Source of the DNA: Mucilaginibacter flavidus
GTDB taxonomy: Bacteria > Bacteroidota > Bacteroidia > Sphingobacteriales > Sphingobacteriaceae
Assembly: GCF_024055575.1 (NCBI RefSeq)
Contig: NZ_JAMXOE010000002.1
Coordinates: 558,001 to 622,000, forward strand
Length of the DNA stretch: 64,000 bases
Direction: 5' to 3'
In this document: piece by piece, positions 44,120 through 52,806 of the stretch
How positions within the stretch are numbered: the stretch's first letter is position 1
Layout: each line of letters begins with the position of its first letter
Notes under the pieces: model-generated
Told to the model about the DNA's origin: nothing
Seen by the model: the letters and a program-made list of their open reading frames with translations, nothing else
The model's database searches: none
Program-made: the position numbers and the translations under genes

Positions 44120-45673
44120 CTAATACGCATTTACCAGGTTTTTTTTCCCTACAAACCTCACAACAGAACCTTTCCCAACGTGATACATGCCTTCATCAAA
44201 AAGAATTTCTTTCTCCTCCAGTATTAACAGGTCATGATTTGCAAAGTCAGCTCTTATTTCATCTACGGAAAACAACATATCGATGTCTGTTGGTCCGCCG
44301 TTGTTTAGGTGTATGTGTTCTTTGCTGAATGCCTCCAAAATAACTACCCCTCCGGGTTTTAGATAGGTGTTCAATTTTTGATGGAATGAAGATTTCTTGG
44401 CGGCTGCAAAGTGTGCATAGATAAGTGCAATTGCATCAAACGACTCTTTTTCAAACTCGAGTTGCTCCAGGTCTCCTACAATATAATCTATGGTAACATC
44501 GGCTTCTTTTGCAAGTTCCAGCGCCTTTAACTTTCCTTCAACGCTCAAATCAAATGAGGTTACTTCCCACCCTAATTGTGCCGCAAATACCCCATTACGC
44601 CCCTCACCATCAGCCGGCATTAATATTGATCCGGGTTCAAATTTTTGAATCCATTCCTTAAAAAACACGTTGGGACTTGTTCCGTAAGCATACGCCTCAC
44701 CTTTATAGCGATCATCCCACATGTTCCTGTACTGTTCATCCCATGACTGGTTCAGATCTGCCTGTTCAAATTTTTCCGAAACAATTTCTTTGTTGGTCAT
44801 TATCCCGGCTGTTGTTCCCATTGCCACCGCGTTGGCCACAGTACGTATTTTTGTTGTATTATCACCACAAGCAAAAATTCCGGCTATAGTCGTCGCTTGA
44901 AAGGAGTCTGTTTTAATGTATCCTTCATCAGTAAATTCGCATCCCAAAGCGGACGGAATTTGGCAATGCTGTTCAAACGGACTATGTGCATATACCGCTT
45001 TAATGGAAGATGTTGTACCGTCTTTGAAAATGATATTTTGAAGATGTCCATCGGTATGCTCTAGTCTTTCAATTTCTTTTTCAGTTATTTTGATATGGTG
45101 CTTTTCAAGTATTGCTGTTTGTTCATCCGTTAAAGTTGATTTTCCGTTGGTAAACAACGTTAAATCATTTGTCCAGTTCGAAATAAGCTTTGAGAATTCG
45201 AAGCCGTATTCGCCATTGCCTAAAATGCCGGTTTTTTCACTTCTAACTTCATATCCGTGGCAATACGGGCAGTGTAGAACCGAAATTCCCCAACATGCTG
45301 CAAACCCGTCAATGCCAGGCATAATGTCCCTGATCCCTGTCGCAAAAATCAACTTCTTTGCACTAAATATTTCACCTGATGCAACCCGGATTTCAAAGCC
45401 GCTTTCGGTTTTCACTCCGTTTGTCGCCAAACCGCTAAAGAACTTTACGGTATTATATTTTTCCACTTGCTGTCTTGCAAGGGCTGCAATCTCTTTTGGA
45501 GTTTTCCCGTCCTGGGTGAGGAAATTATGCGAATGTGGCGTTTGCTTATTACAGGGTTCGCCACTATCAATAATTAAAACTTGTCTTAGCGCCCTGCCTA
45601 AGGCCATAGCAGCGGCAAGGCCCGAGTAACTCCCGCCAATAATTATAACGTCAAAATTTTTTCGGTCTGTCAT
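44120..45673 (-). CDS. Thioredoxin-reductase-like flavoprotein fused to a SAM methyltransferase
   Basis: Residues 1-300 form an NAD(P)/FAD-dependent oxidoreductase: FAD motif IIGGSYSG (11-18), redox pair Cys135-Pro-Tyr-Cys138 (HCPYCHGYE), a second nucleotide site GNGEYG and the C-terminal FAD motif GIFACGDNT. Residues from about 310 to 517 form a class I methyltransferase: WDDRYKGEAYAYGTSPN, motif I-like MPADGEGRNGVFAA and FDAIALIYAHF, as in TehB-like enzymes. The join is in frame with no stop between. It probably reduces and methylates a toxic substrate, but this is inferred from domain content only. Confidence 0.85.
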   Translation of the reverse strand: MTDRKNFDVIIIGGSYSGLAAAMALGRALRQVLIIDSGEPCNKQTPHSHNFLTQDGKTPKEIAALARQQVEKYNTVKFFSGLATNGVKTESGFEIRVASGEIFSAKKLIFATGIRDIMPGIDGFAACWGISVLHCPYCHGYEVRSEKTGILGNGEYGFEFSKLISNWTNDLTLFTNGKSTLTDEQTAILEKHHIKITEKEIERLEHTDGHLQNIIFKDGTTSSIKAVYAHSPFEQHCQIPSALGCEFTDEGYIKTDSFQATTIAGIFACGDNTTKIRTVANAVAMGTTAGIMTNKEIVSEKFEQADLNQSWDEQYRNMWDDRYKGEAYAYGTSPNVFFKEWIQKFEPGSILMPADGEGRNGVFAAQLGWEVTSFDLSVEGKLKALELAKEADVTIDYIVGDLEQLEFEKESFDAIALIYAHFAAAKKSSFHQKLNTYLKPGGVVILEAFSKEHIHLNNGGPTDIDMLFSVDEIRADFANHDLLILEEKEILFDEGMYHVGKGSVVRFVGKKNLVNAY

Positions 45674-45715
45674 TTTAGTATGTTTTTAAAATTGTGTTTA
45701 TAGCAATGAGAAATC

Positions 45716-45940
45716 CTACTTATTATCATTTTTAGATGAAATCATATTGATAAAAAAATTCACCAAAGGCACACCGGCAAATACTATCCAGGGGACTAAT
45801 GGGATGGTCAATAACAGCGTCCGTTGATATAAAGGTAGTACAGATAATTGCTTACCAAACAGGTAAAGAAATAATGTGATAGACGGGTAGATTACTACCC
45901 ATATTTTTAAAGATGCTATTAACTTGCCCTTTGTCTTCAT
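45716..45940 (-). CDS. Small two-helix membrane protein
   Basis: This 74-residue protein has two hydrophobic helices (about residues 10-28 and 42-65) separated by a short loop, with a charged SSKNDNK tail. It resembles small DUF2798-type inner-membrane proteins. It lies 42 bp ahead of the flavoprotein fusion gene on the same strand. Confidence 0.65.
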   Translation of the reverse strand: MKTKGKLIASLKIWVVIYPSITLFLYLFGKQLSVLPLYQRTLLLTIPLVPWIVFAGVPLVNFFINMISSKNDNK

Positions 45941-46038
45941 GCCCGGAAAATTATCTTTTCAGCAAATCATTTTGCCTGGTACAAAGGTAATTTCGGAGGT
46001 AAACTGATGGATAGGACAAAAATATGGTTGTACAGGAC

Positions 46039-46893
46039 TTATTTAAAATTATGTCGGAAAGCCTCCGGCGAGTGGCCCATATGCTTTTTAAAGAACCTGA
46101 TAAAATAGGAAACATCTTCGTACCCCAGGTAATATGCTATTTGGTTTATTTGGTTTGATGTTGCCAGGAGATACCTTTTAGCCTCCAGTACAATATGTTC
46201 ATTAATCAATTCTGAACAGGTTTTGCCCAGCGTGGACTTCGTAATAGCATTAAGCTGGTAAGTGGACAGGTTCAGCATGGCAGCATATTCAGCAACTTGC
46301 TTTTGGTTAACATGTGTCTCCAACAGTGATAAAAATGCTTCAAGCCGTTCCTGTGTATAAAGGTTTACGTTATCCGGCGTGGCACGGCTATGCTGCCGTA
46401 CAAGTTCGATAAACAAAATACCCATATTTGCTCTGATAACGTCTTCGTATCTTTCCTGTTTGCCTGTATATTCATTGAAGATGGAAGTAAGCGTGTTAAG
46501 CAGCTTTTGAAACGCGTCAGCATTAAGCTCGTAATGATTGATATTACCGGCCTGGCGCAATAACTGGTTCGATACTTTCTCGCGCGGGAAATAAAACTCC
46601 TCTCTAAACTGCAGCAAATAACCGGTACTTCCCGCTTTTAACACAAGCTGATGTACTTGGCCCGGGCGCATGAAGAAAACAGAATTGTCGCCAACTGTGT
46701 AGGAGATAAAATCTATATCATGACTGCCGGCCCCTTTTTTTAAAGCAAGAACATAAAAGAAATCATGCCGGTGAAGTTCCTGTACCATGTCTTTGCCGGC
46801 AAGCAGATCATGAAGATCGCGAATGCTGAAGCTTTCAGAAAAATCCGGCTCTTTTTGGAATGTGCTGATATGCCTTACCGGGATTTTTTCCAT
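46039..46893 (-). CDS. AraC-family transcriptional regulator
   Basis: This 284-residue protein has an N-terminal cupin-like sensor (HRHDFFYVLALKKGAGSHDIDF, MRPGQVHQLVL) and a C-terminal AraC DNA-binding domain (VAEYAAMLNLSTYQLNAITK and INQIAYYLGYEDVSYFIRFFKKHMGHSPEAFR). It heads the minus-strand series small membrane protein, flavoprotein fusion, SDR, and is the likely activator of it. It is divergent from the START-domain gene. Confidence 0.9.
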   Translation of the reverse strand: MEKIPVRHISTFQKEPDFSESFSIRDLHDLLAGKDMVQELHRHDFFYVLALKKGAGSHDIDFISYTVGDNSVFFMRPGQVHQLVLKAGSTGYLLQFREEFYFPREKVSNQLLRQAGNINHYELNADAFQKLLNTLTSIFNEYTGKQERYEDVIRANMGILFIELVRQHSRATPDNVNLYTQERLEAFLSLLETHVNQKQVAEYAAMLNLSTYQLNAITKSTLGKTCSELINEHIVLEAKRYLLATSNQINQIAYYLGYEDVSYFIRFFKKHMGHSPEAFRHNFK

Positions 46894-47026
46894 TTAACTT
46901 AATTGTAAAAAAGCCGTTCACCTAACCATCAAGGTAACACTTAACCAAATGTAATTACATTTTGCAAAACACATTCCTGCTTTGCCGGGCGGAAGCATCA
47001 CGCCACCGTCATAAATTATTTTTTTA

Positions 47027-47063
47027 GTAAATTCAGTTGACTATTTTAGTCAACTTGGTTTAC
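47027..47063. promoter_or_regulatory. MarR-type operator A with overlapping promoter
   Basis: Two 17-bp arms, GTAAATTCAGTTGACTA and TAGTCAACTTGGTTTAC, form an inverted repeat around TTT with three mismatched pairs. The -33 element TTG (47037-47039) and the -7 element TACCTTTA (47061-47068), 21 bp apart, fit the Bacteroidota promoter pattern and overlap the repeat. The START gene begins 20 bp further on. Confidence 0.75.
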
Positions 47064-47087
47064 CTTTACGGCGTTAAATCTGTAAAA

Positions 47088-47762
47088 ATGAAAAAAACAA
47101 ATCAAACTATCAATTTAGTACATAAACTATTTTTTATGTTACTGCTACTTGTGCTGGGACTGAAATCTGCATCAGCACAAACTGATTGGAAACTGAGTAC
47201 CGAAAAGGACGGTATAAAAATATACACCAGCATATTGCCCGATTCGAAGGTCAAAGCTATTAAAGTGGAAGGTAACTTCGATGCAACACCATCACAACTT
47301 GTAGCTCTTGTTATGGACGTTAACACTGCCCCGGATTGGGTATACCATGTAAAGTCGGCCAAACTGGTTAAGCAGGTGTCGCCTACAGAGCTTTACTATT
47401 ATTCGGAAGTTAGTTTACCCTGGCCCGTGGCAAACCGGGATTTTGTGGCCCATTTAACAGTCACTCAGGATCCGGGCACAAAAGTAGTAACGATTGATGG
47501 CCCGGCAGTACCCGGCGTTGTTCCGGTAAAAAAAGGCATCGTAAGGATCGACAATTCTATCGGCAAATGGGTCATTACCCCCCTGGGACAAAACCAGATA
47601 CATGTTGAATATTCGATTCACGTAGACCCGGGAGGTGCTCTGCCTGCATGGCTGGTTAATATTTTTGCCACAGATGCGCCAATGAAAATTTTTAAGAGCC
47701 TGAAAGTACAACTCACAAAGCGCGATTACAAAAACACCGTCTTTGCATTTGTAAAAAACTAA
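47088..47762 (+). CDS. Secreted START-domain protein
   Basis: This 224-residue protein has a signal peptide (about 1-31, KSASAQ) and a lipid-binding START domain: TDWKLSTEKDGIKIYTS, VKAIKVEGNFDATPSQLVALVMDV, ELYYYSEVSLPWPVANRDFV and WVITPLGQNQIHVEYSIHVDPGG. START domains hold a hydrophobic ligand such as a lipid or sterol. I use the ATG at 47088 (MKKTNQTIN); an earlier start would lie inside the operator. A periplasmic lipid-carrying role is an inference. Confidence 0.85.
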   Translation: MKKTNQTINLVHKLFFMLLLLVLGLKSASAQTDWKLSTEKDGIKIYTSILPDSKVKAIKVEGNFDATPSQLVALVMDVNTAPDWVYHVKSAKLVKQVSPTELYYYSEVSLPWPVANRDFVAHLTVTQDPGTKVVTIDGPAVPGVVPVKKGIVRIDNSIGKWVITPLGQNQIHVEYSIHVDPGGALPAWLVNIFATDAPMKIFKSLKVQLTKRDYKNTVFAFVKN

Positions 47763-47799
47763 TCAGAAACGTTTCAGTTTTTAACATTACATAACTTAA

Positions 47800-47826
47800 C
47801 GATCCTGCTGACCAACGGCAGGATCG
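47800..47826 (+). terminator. Hairpin behind the START-domain gene
   Basis: A perfect 9-bp stem CGATCCTGC/GCAGGATCG with a 9-nt loop. No T-run follows, so it may stabilise the transcript end rather than terminate by itself. Confidence 0.45.
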
Positions 47827-47915
47827 CTCGTATATTAGGGCTTCCCCCGTCCTAATCTCATCTTAAAGTCACTGCATCAATGTAGCGTCACAAAACGGTA
47901 AAAAGTACTTTTTTT

Positions 47916-47954
47916 GGTAAACTAAGTTGACTAATTTAGTCAACTTAGTTTACC
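47916..47954. promoter_or_regulatory. MarR-type operator B (perfect 39-bp palindrome) with overlapping promoter
   Basis: Two perfect 19-bp arms around a single T: the left arm reads GGTAAACTAAGTTGACTAA. The -33 TTG (47927-47929) and -7 TACCTTTG (47951-47958) are 21 bp apart and lie in the palindrome. It stands 24 bp before the next gene and is the most symmetrical of the three copies. Confidence 0.8.
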
Positions 47955-47977
47955 TTTGTGTCATCAAATCAGTAGTC

Positions 47978-48328
47978 ATGAAAACGCAGTTCATCCACTT
48001 CGACCAAATATCAGGCATCACCAGTGCGGTAATCACCAGTGCAAGGAGCTTTAAATTGAATAAGCTTTTTTTAGCGTCTAATTTTTCAACCGGCAAGTTG
48101 GGGTACTACCTGCTTCCGCTGGTTAAACAAATTATCAAAGACAATTTCATGGGTGCAGATATGGAGATAGGGATACTGCTGATTTTCCTTAAAGACTATT
48201 TTTTATCTGCCAATAATACCATCAGGAATAATGCTTTCAGTAACCTGTTCAAAAAATCTAAAAGCAGCCAAAAAAACATTGCGGTATCAGCGTCTGAAAT
48301 AATTTACAATCATCCACAGGCTGCCTGA
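47978..48328 (+). CDS. Small hypothetical protein of the MarR-linked cluster
   Basis: I do not recognise this 116-residue protein. It starts at the ATG at 47978 (MKTQFIHFDQ), has no signal peptide, and is mostly helical in appearance with a mildly hydrophobic middle (MEIGILLIFLKDYFL) and a basic KKSKSSQKN stretch. It is directly under operator B and 23 bp ahead of the DUF5686 gene, so the two are one transcript. Confidence 0.65.
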   Translation: MKTQFIHFDQISGITSAVITSARSFKLNKLFLASNFSTGKLGYYLLPLVKQIIKDNFMGADMEIGILLIFLKDYFLSANNTIRNNAFSNLFKKSKSSQKNIAVSASEIIYNHPQAA

Positions 48329-48351
48329 GACCTCAATTATATTTTAATATC

Positions 48352-50916
48352 ATGAAAACGGACCATTTTTACAACATAATTAAAAGCACAGTGATGCTTT
48401 TATTCTTAACGTTATCAACCAGCTTGATGGCGCAACAAACAATCATTAAGGGAGTAGTTACAGATATCCGCACCCAGGAAACTATGCCGGCTGTAAGCGT
48501 TTCATTTGATGGCACCACTATAGGCGGCAGTACAGACATTAAGGGTAATTACAAAATTAGTACCGACGGAAATTATAACCGCATCAAGGTTTCCTTTATA
48601 GGTTATAAAACCTTTTATAAGGACATTACCCCTGGCACTACGCAAACTATAAACATCGCTTTAACTGAAGACAGACGAACATTGAGTGAGGTAGTTATAA
48701 AAAGCGGCAAAAAAAACAGGTATACCAATAAGAACAATCCCGCTGTGGAACTGATCCGCAAGGTGATTGCCCACAAGGATGAAAACCGGCTGGAAAATTT
48801 CGATTATGCCGAATATCAGCAATACGAAAGAATGATATTCTCACTGAGTGATCTTTCTGAAAAGTTTAAACAGAAACGGATATTTAAGAATTACCAATTC
48901 TTGTTTATGGAGCAGGACTCCAATGCAATCGGCGGAAAAAATCTGCTGCCGATGTACATGGAAGAAAAACTTTCTGATAACTACTTCCGCAAATCGCCCT
49001 ATGTTAAAAAGCAAGTGATTGAGGCCAATAAGCAGGTTAAGTACGATGAGAACTTTATAGATAACGAAGGGCTTAAAGCATACTTTAACCGTATGTACAT
49101 GGATATTGAGATCTACGATAATAATATCCCGCTATTGGGTAACCAGTTGCTGAGCCCGATCGCTAATGGTGCTCCATCGTTCTACAAATTCTTTATTACC
49201 GATACCATTAAAGATGTGAGCCCGCAATTGATTGAGTTGAGCTTTACCCCGCGTAACACTACCGACATGCTTTTCACCGGTAAAATATACATCACTATGG
49301 ATGGCAACTACGCAGTTCAAAAAGCTGTATTGTCGGTAAATAAACACATCAACCTCAACTTTGTGCGTCAAATGCAAACCACCCTTTCTTTTGAAAAAAC
49401 AGAAGGCGGGCGCTACCGGTTGAGCCAGAGCGATTTGAAGATGGACTTTGGGCTTAACAAAAACAAAGGCGGCGGTGTGTATGGCGAGCGTGTGGTGATC
49501 ATCAACAACTTTGCAGTCAACAAACCACGCCCTAACGAGACTTATGCCGGTCCGGCGCAAATGATAGCCTTCAATGCAACGGAAAAGGGGGATGAATTCT
49601 GGAAAGCTAATCGCCCTGATACCCTGAAAAAGGGGCAAGCAGATATTTATAAGAATATCGACAGCCTGCAAACCCTCCCTTCGTTTAAACGGACAATGAA
49701 ATTGATCACCCTTTTTGTTGCAGGGTACGATAATTTAGGCCCTTTTGAAATAGGACCGGTAAATACCTTTTACAATTTTAACCCGGTAGAAGGTTTCAGG
49801 CTGCGATTGGGCGGACGTACAACCACCGAGCTGAGCAAACGGTATTATTTCGAGACCTATGGCGCATATGGTTTTAAGGACGAAAAATTTAAATATTTTT
49901 TCAGCGGCACTTATTCGCTGAATAATAAATCGATCTATTCTTTTCCGCAGGACTATATAAGAGCCAGCGTACAGCGCGATACCAAGATACCGGGCCAGGA
50001 ACTTCAGTTTGTACAGGAGGATAACTTCTTGCTGTCATTTAAACGCGGCGACCACGGCATCTATACTTACAACGATATCTTCAGGCTTGATTATGTGCAT
50101 GAATACCTGAACCATTTCTCGTACAAGTTTGAGCTAAAGGCATGGAACCAGGCGCCAACAGGATCATTATATTTTCAGAATATTATCGGGGGGCAGCCAA
50201 ATTCTGTAAATAGCCTGCAAACCACTGAACTATCAATGGAACTGCGGTACGCACCTCACGAAAAATTTTACCAGGGTAAATTATACCGCACCCCGATACC
50301 TGACAAGTACCCTATTTTTACCCTGCGGTACCAGGAAGGTATTAAAGGACTTTTTAAAGGTGATTACAATTACCAGAATGTTACAGGTAACATCACCAAA
50401 CGCTTTTACCTTTCGCAACTGGGTTTTGCAGATGTTTCGGCAGAGGGGGGATATATCTTTAATAAGCTGCCTTATCCGTTACTCGATATCCAGCATGCCA
50501 ACCAGAGCTATGCTTTGCAGCTGCAATCGTACAACCTGATGAACTACCTGGAATTTGTTAGCGACCACTATGCCAGTATAAATATTGATCAGCATTTTAA
50601 CGGGTTCTTCTTTAACAAGGTGCCGCTGTTGCAATCGTTGAAGTTAAGGGAAGTAGTGTCATTCAAATCAGTATGGGGTGGCGTAAGGCAGGAAAACAAC
50701 CCTGCCAACGATCCCGCCTTATTGCAATACCCTATTGGCGGCAGTGGCAAGCCAATAACTTATACGCTAAACAACGGCCCTTATATGGAAGCCAGTGCCG
50801 GTATCGAGAATATTTTTAAGCTATTGCGGCTGGACCTGGTTAGAAGACTTACTTACCTGGATCACCCTGACGCACCAAAATGGGGCGTAAGGGCTTTTGT
50901 TAGGTTCCAATTCTAA
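48352..50916 (+). CDS. DUF5686 outer-membrane protein with carboxypeptidase-regulatory-like domain
   Basis: This 854-residue protein has a signal peptide (about 1-27), a CarboxypepD_reg-like domain (about 30-110; GVVTDIRTQETMPAVSVSF, IKVSFIGYKTF) and a long DUF5686 region starting NNPAVELIRKVIAHKDENR and YAEYQQYERMIF, which continues as a barrel to the C-terminal Phe. There is no TonB plug. The family is specific to Bacteroidota and of unknown function in the outer membrane. It follows the small hypothetical gene by 23 bp. Confidence 0.88.
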   Translation: MKTDHFYNIIKSTVMLLFLTLSTSLMAQQTIIKGVVTDIRTQETMPAVSVSFDGTTIGGSTDIKGNYKISTDGNYNRIKVSFIGYKTFYKDITPGTTQTINIALTEDRRTLSEVVIKSGKKNRYTNKNNPAVELIRKVIAHKDENRLENFDYAEYQQYERMIFSLSDLSEKFKQKRIFKNYQFLFMEQDSNAIGGKNLLPMYMEEKLSDNYFRKSPYVKKQVIEANKQVKYDENFIDNEGLKAYFNRMYMDIEIYDNNIPLLGNQLLSPIANGAPSFYKFFITDTIKDVSPQLIELSFTPRNTTDMLFTGKIYITMDGNYAVQKAVLSVNKHINLNFVRQMQTTLSFEKTEGGRYRLSQSDLKMDFGLNKNKGGGVYGERVVIINNFAVNKPRPNETYAGPAQMIAFNATEKGDEFWKANRPDTLKKGQADIYKNIDSLQTLPSFKRTMKLITLFVAGYDNLGPFEIGPVNTFYNFNPVEGFRLRLGGRTTTELSKRYYFETYGAYGFKDEKFKYFFSGTYSLNNKSIYSFPQDYIRASVQRDTKIPGQELQFVQEDNFLLSFKRGDHGIYTYNDIFRLDYVHEYLNHFSYKFELKAWNQAPTGSLYFQNIIGGQPNSVNSLQTTELSMELRYAPHEKFYQGKLYRTPIPDKYPIFTLRYQEGIKGLFKGDYNYQNVTGNITKRFYLSQLGFADVSAEGGYIFNKLPYPLLDIQHANQSYALQLQSYNLMNYLEFVSDHYASINIDQHFNGFFFNKVPLLQSLKLREVVSFKSVWGGVRQENNPANDPALLQYPIGGSGKPITYTLNNGPYMEASAGIENIFKLLRLDLVRRLTYLDHPDAPKWGVRAFVRFQF

Positions 50917-50963
50917 TCAGCCTAAATTATAAGCAATTTAATTGTATAAAAATCGTTAAACTT

Positions 50964-50999
50964 GTAAACTTGGTTGACTTTATTGGTCAGCCGGTTTAC
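50964..50999. promoter_or_regulatory. MarR-type operator C with overlapping promoter
   Basis: A less perfect copy of the repeat: the left half is GTAAACTTGGTTGAC and the right half GTCAGCCGGTTTAC. TTG (50974-50976) and TACTTTAA (50997-51004) are 20 bp apart. It stands 71 bp before the marR gene, so it suggests autoregulation. Confidence 0.65.
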
Positions 51000-51070
51000 T
51001 TTAATTGATAAACTAAAATTACTGTAAAGGCCTATTGTTAATACCTACTTAAACATTAATATTAAAGATC

Positions 51071-51529
51071 ATGTTAAACGAGGAAGCAACCAGGATGACG
51101 AGCAGGTTATTATACCTTTTGAAACGACTTTCGGATGAATGGTATTGCACAAAGCTGTGCCATGCTAACCTTGAAGGCTTTAATAACTCGCATATCCCGT
51201 TGTTTATGAGTATAGGCACCACAGGTATTTCCAATAGTAAACTTGCGGCAAATTTAAGTATAACCAAACAGGCTGCTAGCAAGGTGATCAAAGAGCTGGA
51301 AGAACTGAACCTGGTAATGAGTGAAAAATGCACTACTGACGGGCGTTCGATGATGTTATATTTAACAGATAGCGGTGTACGCTTTTATGAGCATATTAAA
51401 AAGCAAATGACAGAACTTGAACATGAGTACAAGAAAGCAGTTGGCGCCAAAAACTACGAAAACGCCATCAATGTGATGCTGAAACTTGTGGAGTACCACG
51501 AACATTTGAACAAGGCGGTGCTGAATTGA
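51071..51529 (+). CDS. MarR-family transcriptional regulator
   Basis: This 152-residue protein has the MarR winged helix: ISNSKLAANLSITKQAASKVIKELEEL as the DNA-reading helix pair and SEKCTTDGRSMMLYLTDSG as the wing. MarR dimers bind palindromes near promoters and let go when a ligand binds. The three operator copies at 47027, 47916 and 50964 are the obvious targets. It is the last gene of the cluster. Confidence 0.9.
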   Translation: MLNEEATRMTSRLLYLLKRLSDEWYCTKLCHANLEGFNNSHIPLFMSIGTTGISNSKLAANLSITKQAASKVIKELEELNLVMSEKCTTDGRSMMLYLTDSGVRFYEHIKKQMTELEHEYKKAVGAKNYENAINVMLKLVEYHEHLNKAVLN

Positions 51530-51730
51530 ATTTTAGGCTAAAAAGTATCCCGCCCGTCCAAACAGCAATCTTAATCCCGCCGGGGCTTGAATCCATGTTA
51601 TGCGCTACCAGCCCAACTTTGATTACTTTAAGCAGAACTATATGTATCTTTATTTTATATTAGTCGGTTTAATACCAATGTTTATATTTATATAAGTGAC
51701 AGTAATAAAGCAAATACAGGCTCACCAATC

Positions 51731-51895
51731 ATGAAAACGGTTAAGAAATTTACATCATTTGAAGATCTGAAATCCAGCGAAAGCCAAACTTCGGATGATA
51801 AATTGAGTCTTAAAAAACACAACGACTTCGAAAAAGTTATAAAGGAAATTTATTCATCTAAAGTTCGTTCAAATGATAGTAAGCAATTCAAATAA
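51731..51895 (+). CDS. 54-residue protein coupled to the nucleotidyltransferase (antitoxin candidate)
   Basis: The ATG at 51731 opens a 54-codon frame, MKTVKKFTSFEDLKSSESQT and on to SKVRSNDSKQFK, ending with a TAA that overlaps the next ATG (TAATG at 51893-51897). The protein is highly charged and predicted to be disordered or helical. The tight overlap and the two-gene layout resemble toxin-antitoxin pairs. I do not recognise a family. Confidence 0.6.
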   Translation: MKTVKKFTSFEDLKSSESQTSDDKLSLKKHNDFEKVIKEIYSSKVRSNDSKQFK

Positions 51896-52401
51896 TGTCA
51901 TTAGAAGATAAACTAAAGAATAGTTTACTGACTGTGTGCAGGTTACTTGAAAAGTATAATGTTCAATATATGCTGATTGGTGGAACAGCCGTGGCTCTTA
52001 ATGGCTATTATAGACATTCGATTAATGCGGCCGGAGAACTAACCGATAAACCTGACATTGACGTTTGGTATAACCCAACTTACGAAAACCACTTTAACTT
52101 TTTGAAAGTTATAGAAGAGTTGGGACATGACATTAGTGAATTTAAAAACGAACATGATCCAAATCCGCGTAAGTCATTTTTTAAATTAGACTTTGACGGG
52201 TTTACTTTAGATGCCCTTCCCGAAATTAAGGCTGATATCAAATTCGCCGAATCAAACCAAAGAAAAGAAACGGTGGAATTAGAAGCAACTAAAATTTACT
52301 TCATGAGCTATAAAGACTTAATTGAAGATAAAAACACAACCGCCCGAAAGAAAGATATAGAAGACATCGAACAATTGAGAAAAATTAGGAGCAACGAGTA
52401 A
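51895..52401 (+). CDS. Nucleotidyltransferase-fold protein (toxin candidate)
   Basis: This 168-residue protein has the minimal nucleotidyltransferase core: QYMLIGGTAVALNGY near residue 30 (the GG-containing helix-strand) and DKPDIDVWY around 60, where the two acidic residues would bind metal. The C-terminal RKKDIEDIEQLR helix is usual in AbiEii- and DUF6036-like proteins. Such proteins transfer nucleotides to targets and often act as toxins paired with a small antitoxin. Confidence 0.7.
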   Translation: MSLEDKLKNSLLTVCRLLEKYNVQYMLIGGTAVALNGYYRHSINAAGELTDKPDIDVWYNPTYENHFNFLKVIEELGHDISEFKNEHDPNPRKSFFKLDFDGFTLDALPEIKADIKFAESNQRKETVELEATKIYFMSYKDLIEDKNTTARKKDIEDIEQLRKIRSNE

Positions 52402-52806
52402 GGGCCCGAATATCTAAGGGGCATTTATAGTGCAGCGCGGACTTAGTTAATAAAGCCCCGCCGATTCCATGTGAATCTCCGCTATCGCAAGTCTCCAGCA
52501 CTTGTGGCCCGTTGACAAGTAAGAGTCTTTTATAACCCGCTCTATTTTTGGAAACTTGATAACCACCGCTGCTTTAGGTGATCTATCAGGTTTAGTGCAA
52601 AAAATGTACTGCCATTATAGAAGACTTTCTTATCTCCCACGAAATGCATATCGCCTTTTATATACATGGCCTCGTCGGAGTCAGGGGTATTGGATACGCC
52701 GGGCACATATCTAAATTGGGAAATAACGTGTGGTACGGTAAAATAACACATCCACCTCATCAACCCTAACCTATAATCCCTTATATTTAAAAATCCAAAC
52801 GACATC
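52402..52806. other. Intergenic region with an open minus-strand stretch
   Basis: This 405-bp gap has no clear gene. On the minus strand a frame reads LLLVNGPQVLETCDSGDSHG and on to a stop at 52385-52387, but has no plausible start and may be a degraded repeat or gene end. The promoter of the S9 peptidase gene should lie near 52740-52790. Confidence 0.35.

Noticed and set aside
49132..49671. A 179-codon minus-strand frame inside the DUF5686 gene
   Set aside because: It is the antisense shadow of a well-supported gene; the same applies to long antisense frames at 45090-45629, 30400-30906, 3269-3727, 42488-42907 and 40358-40762.
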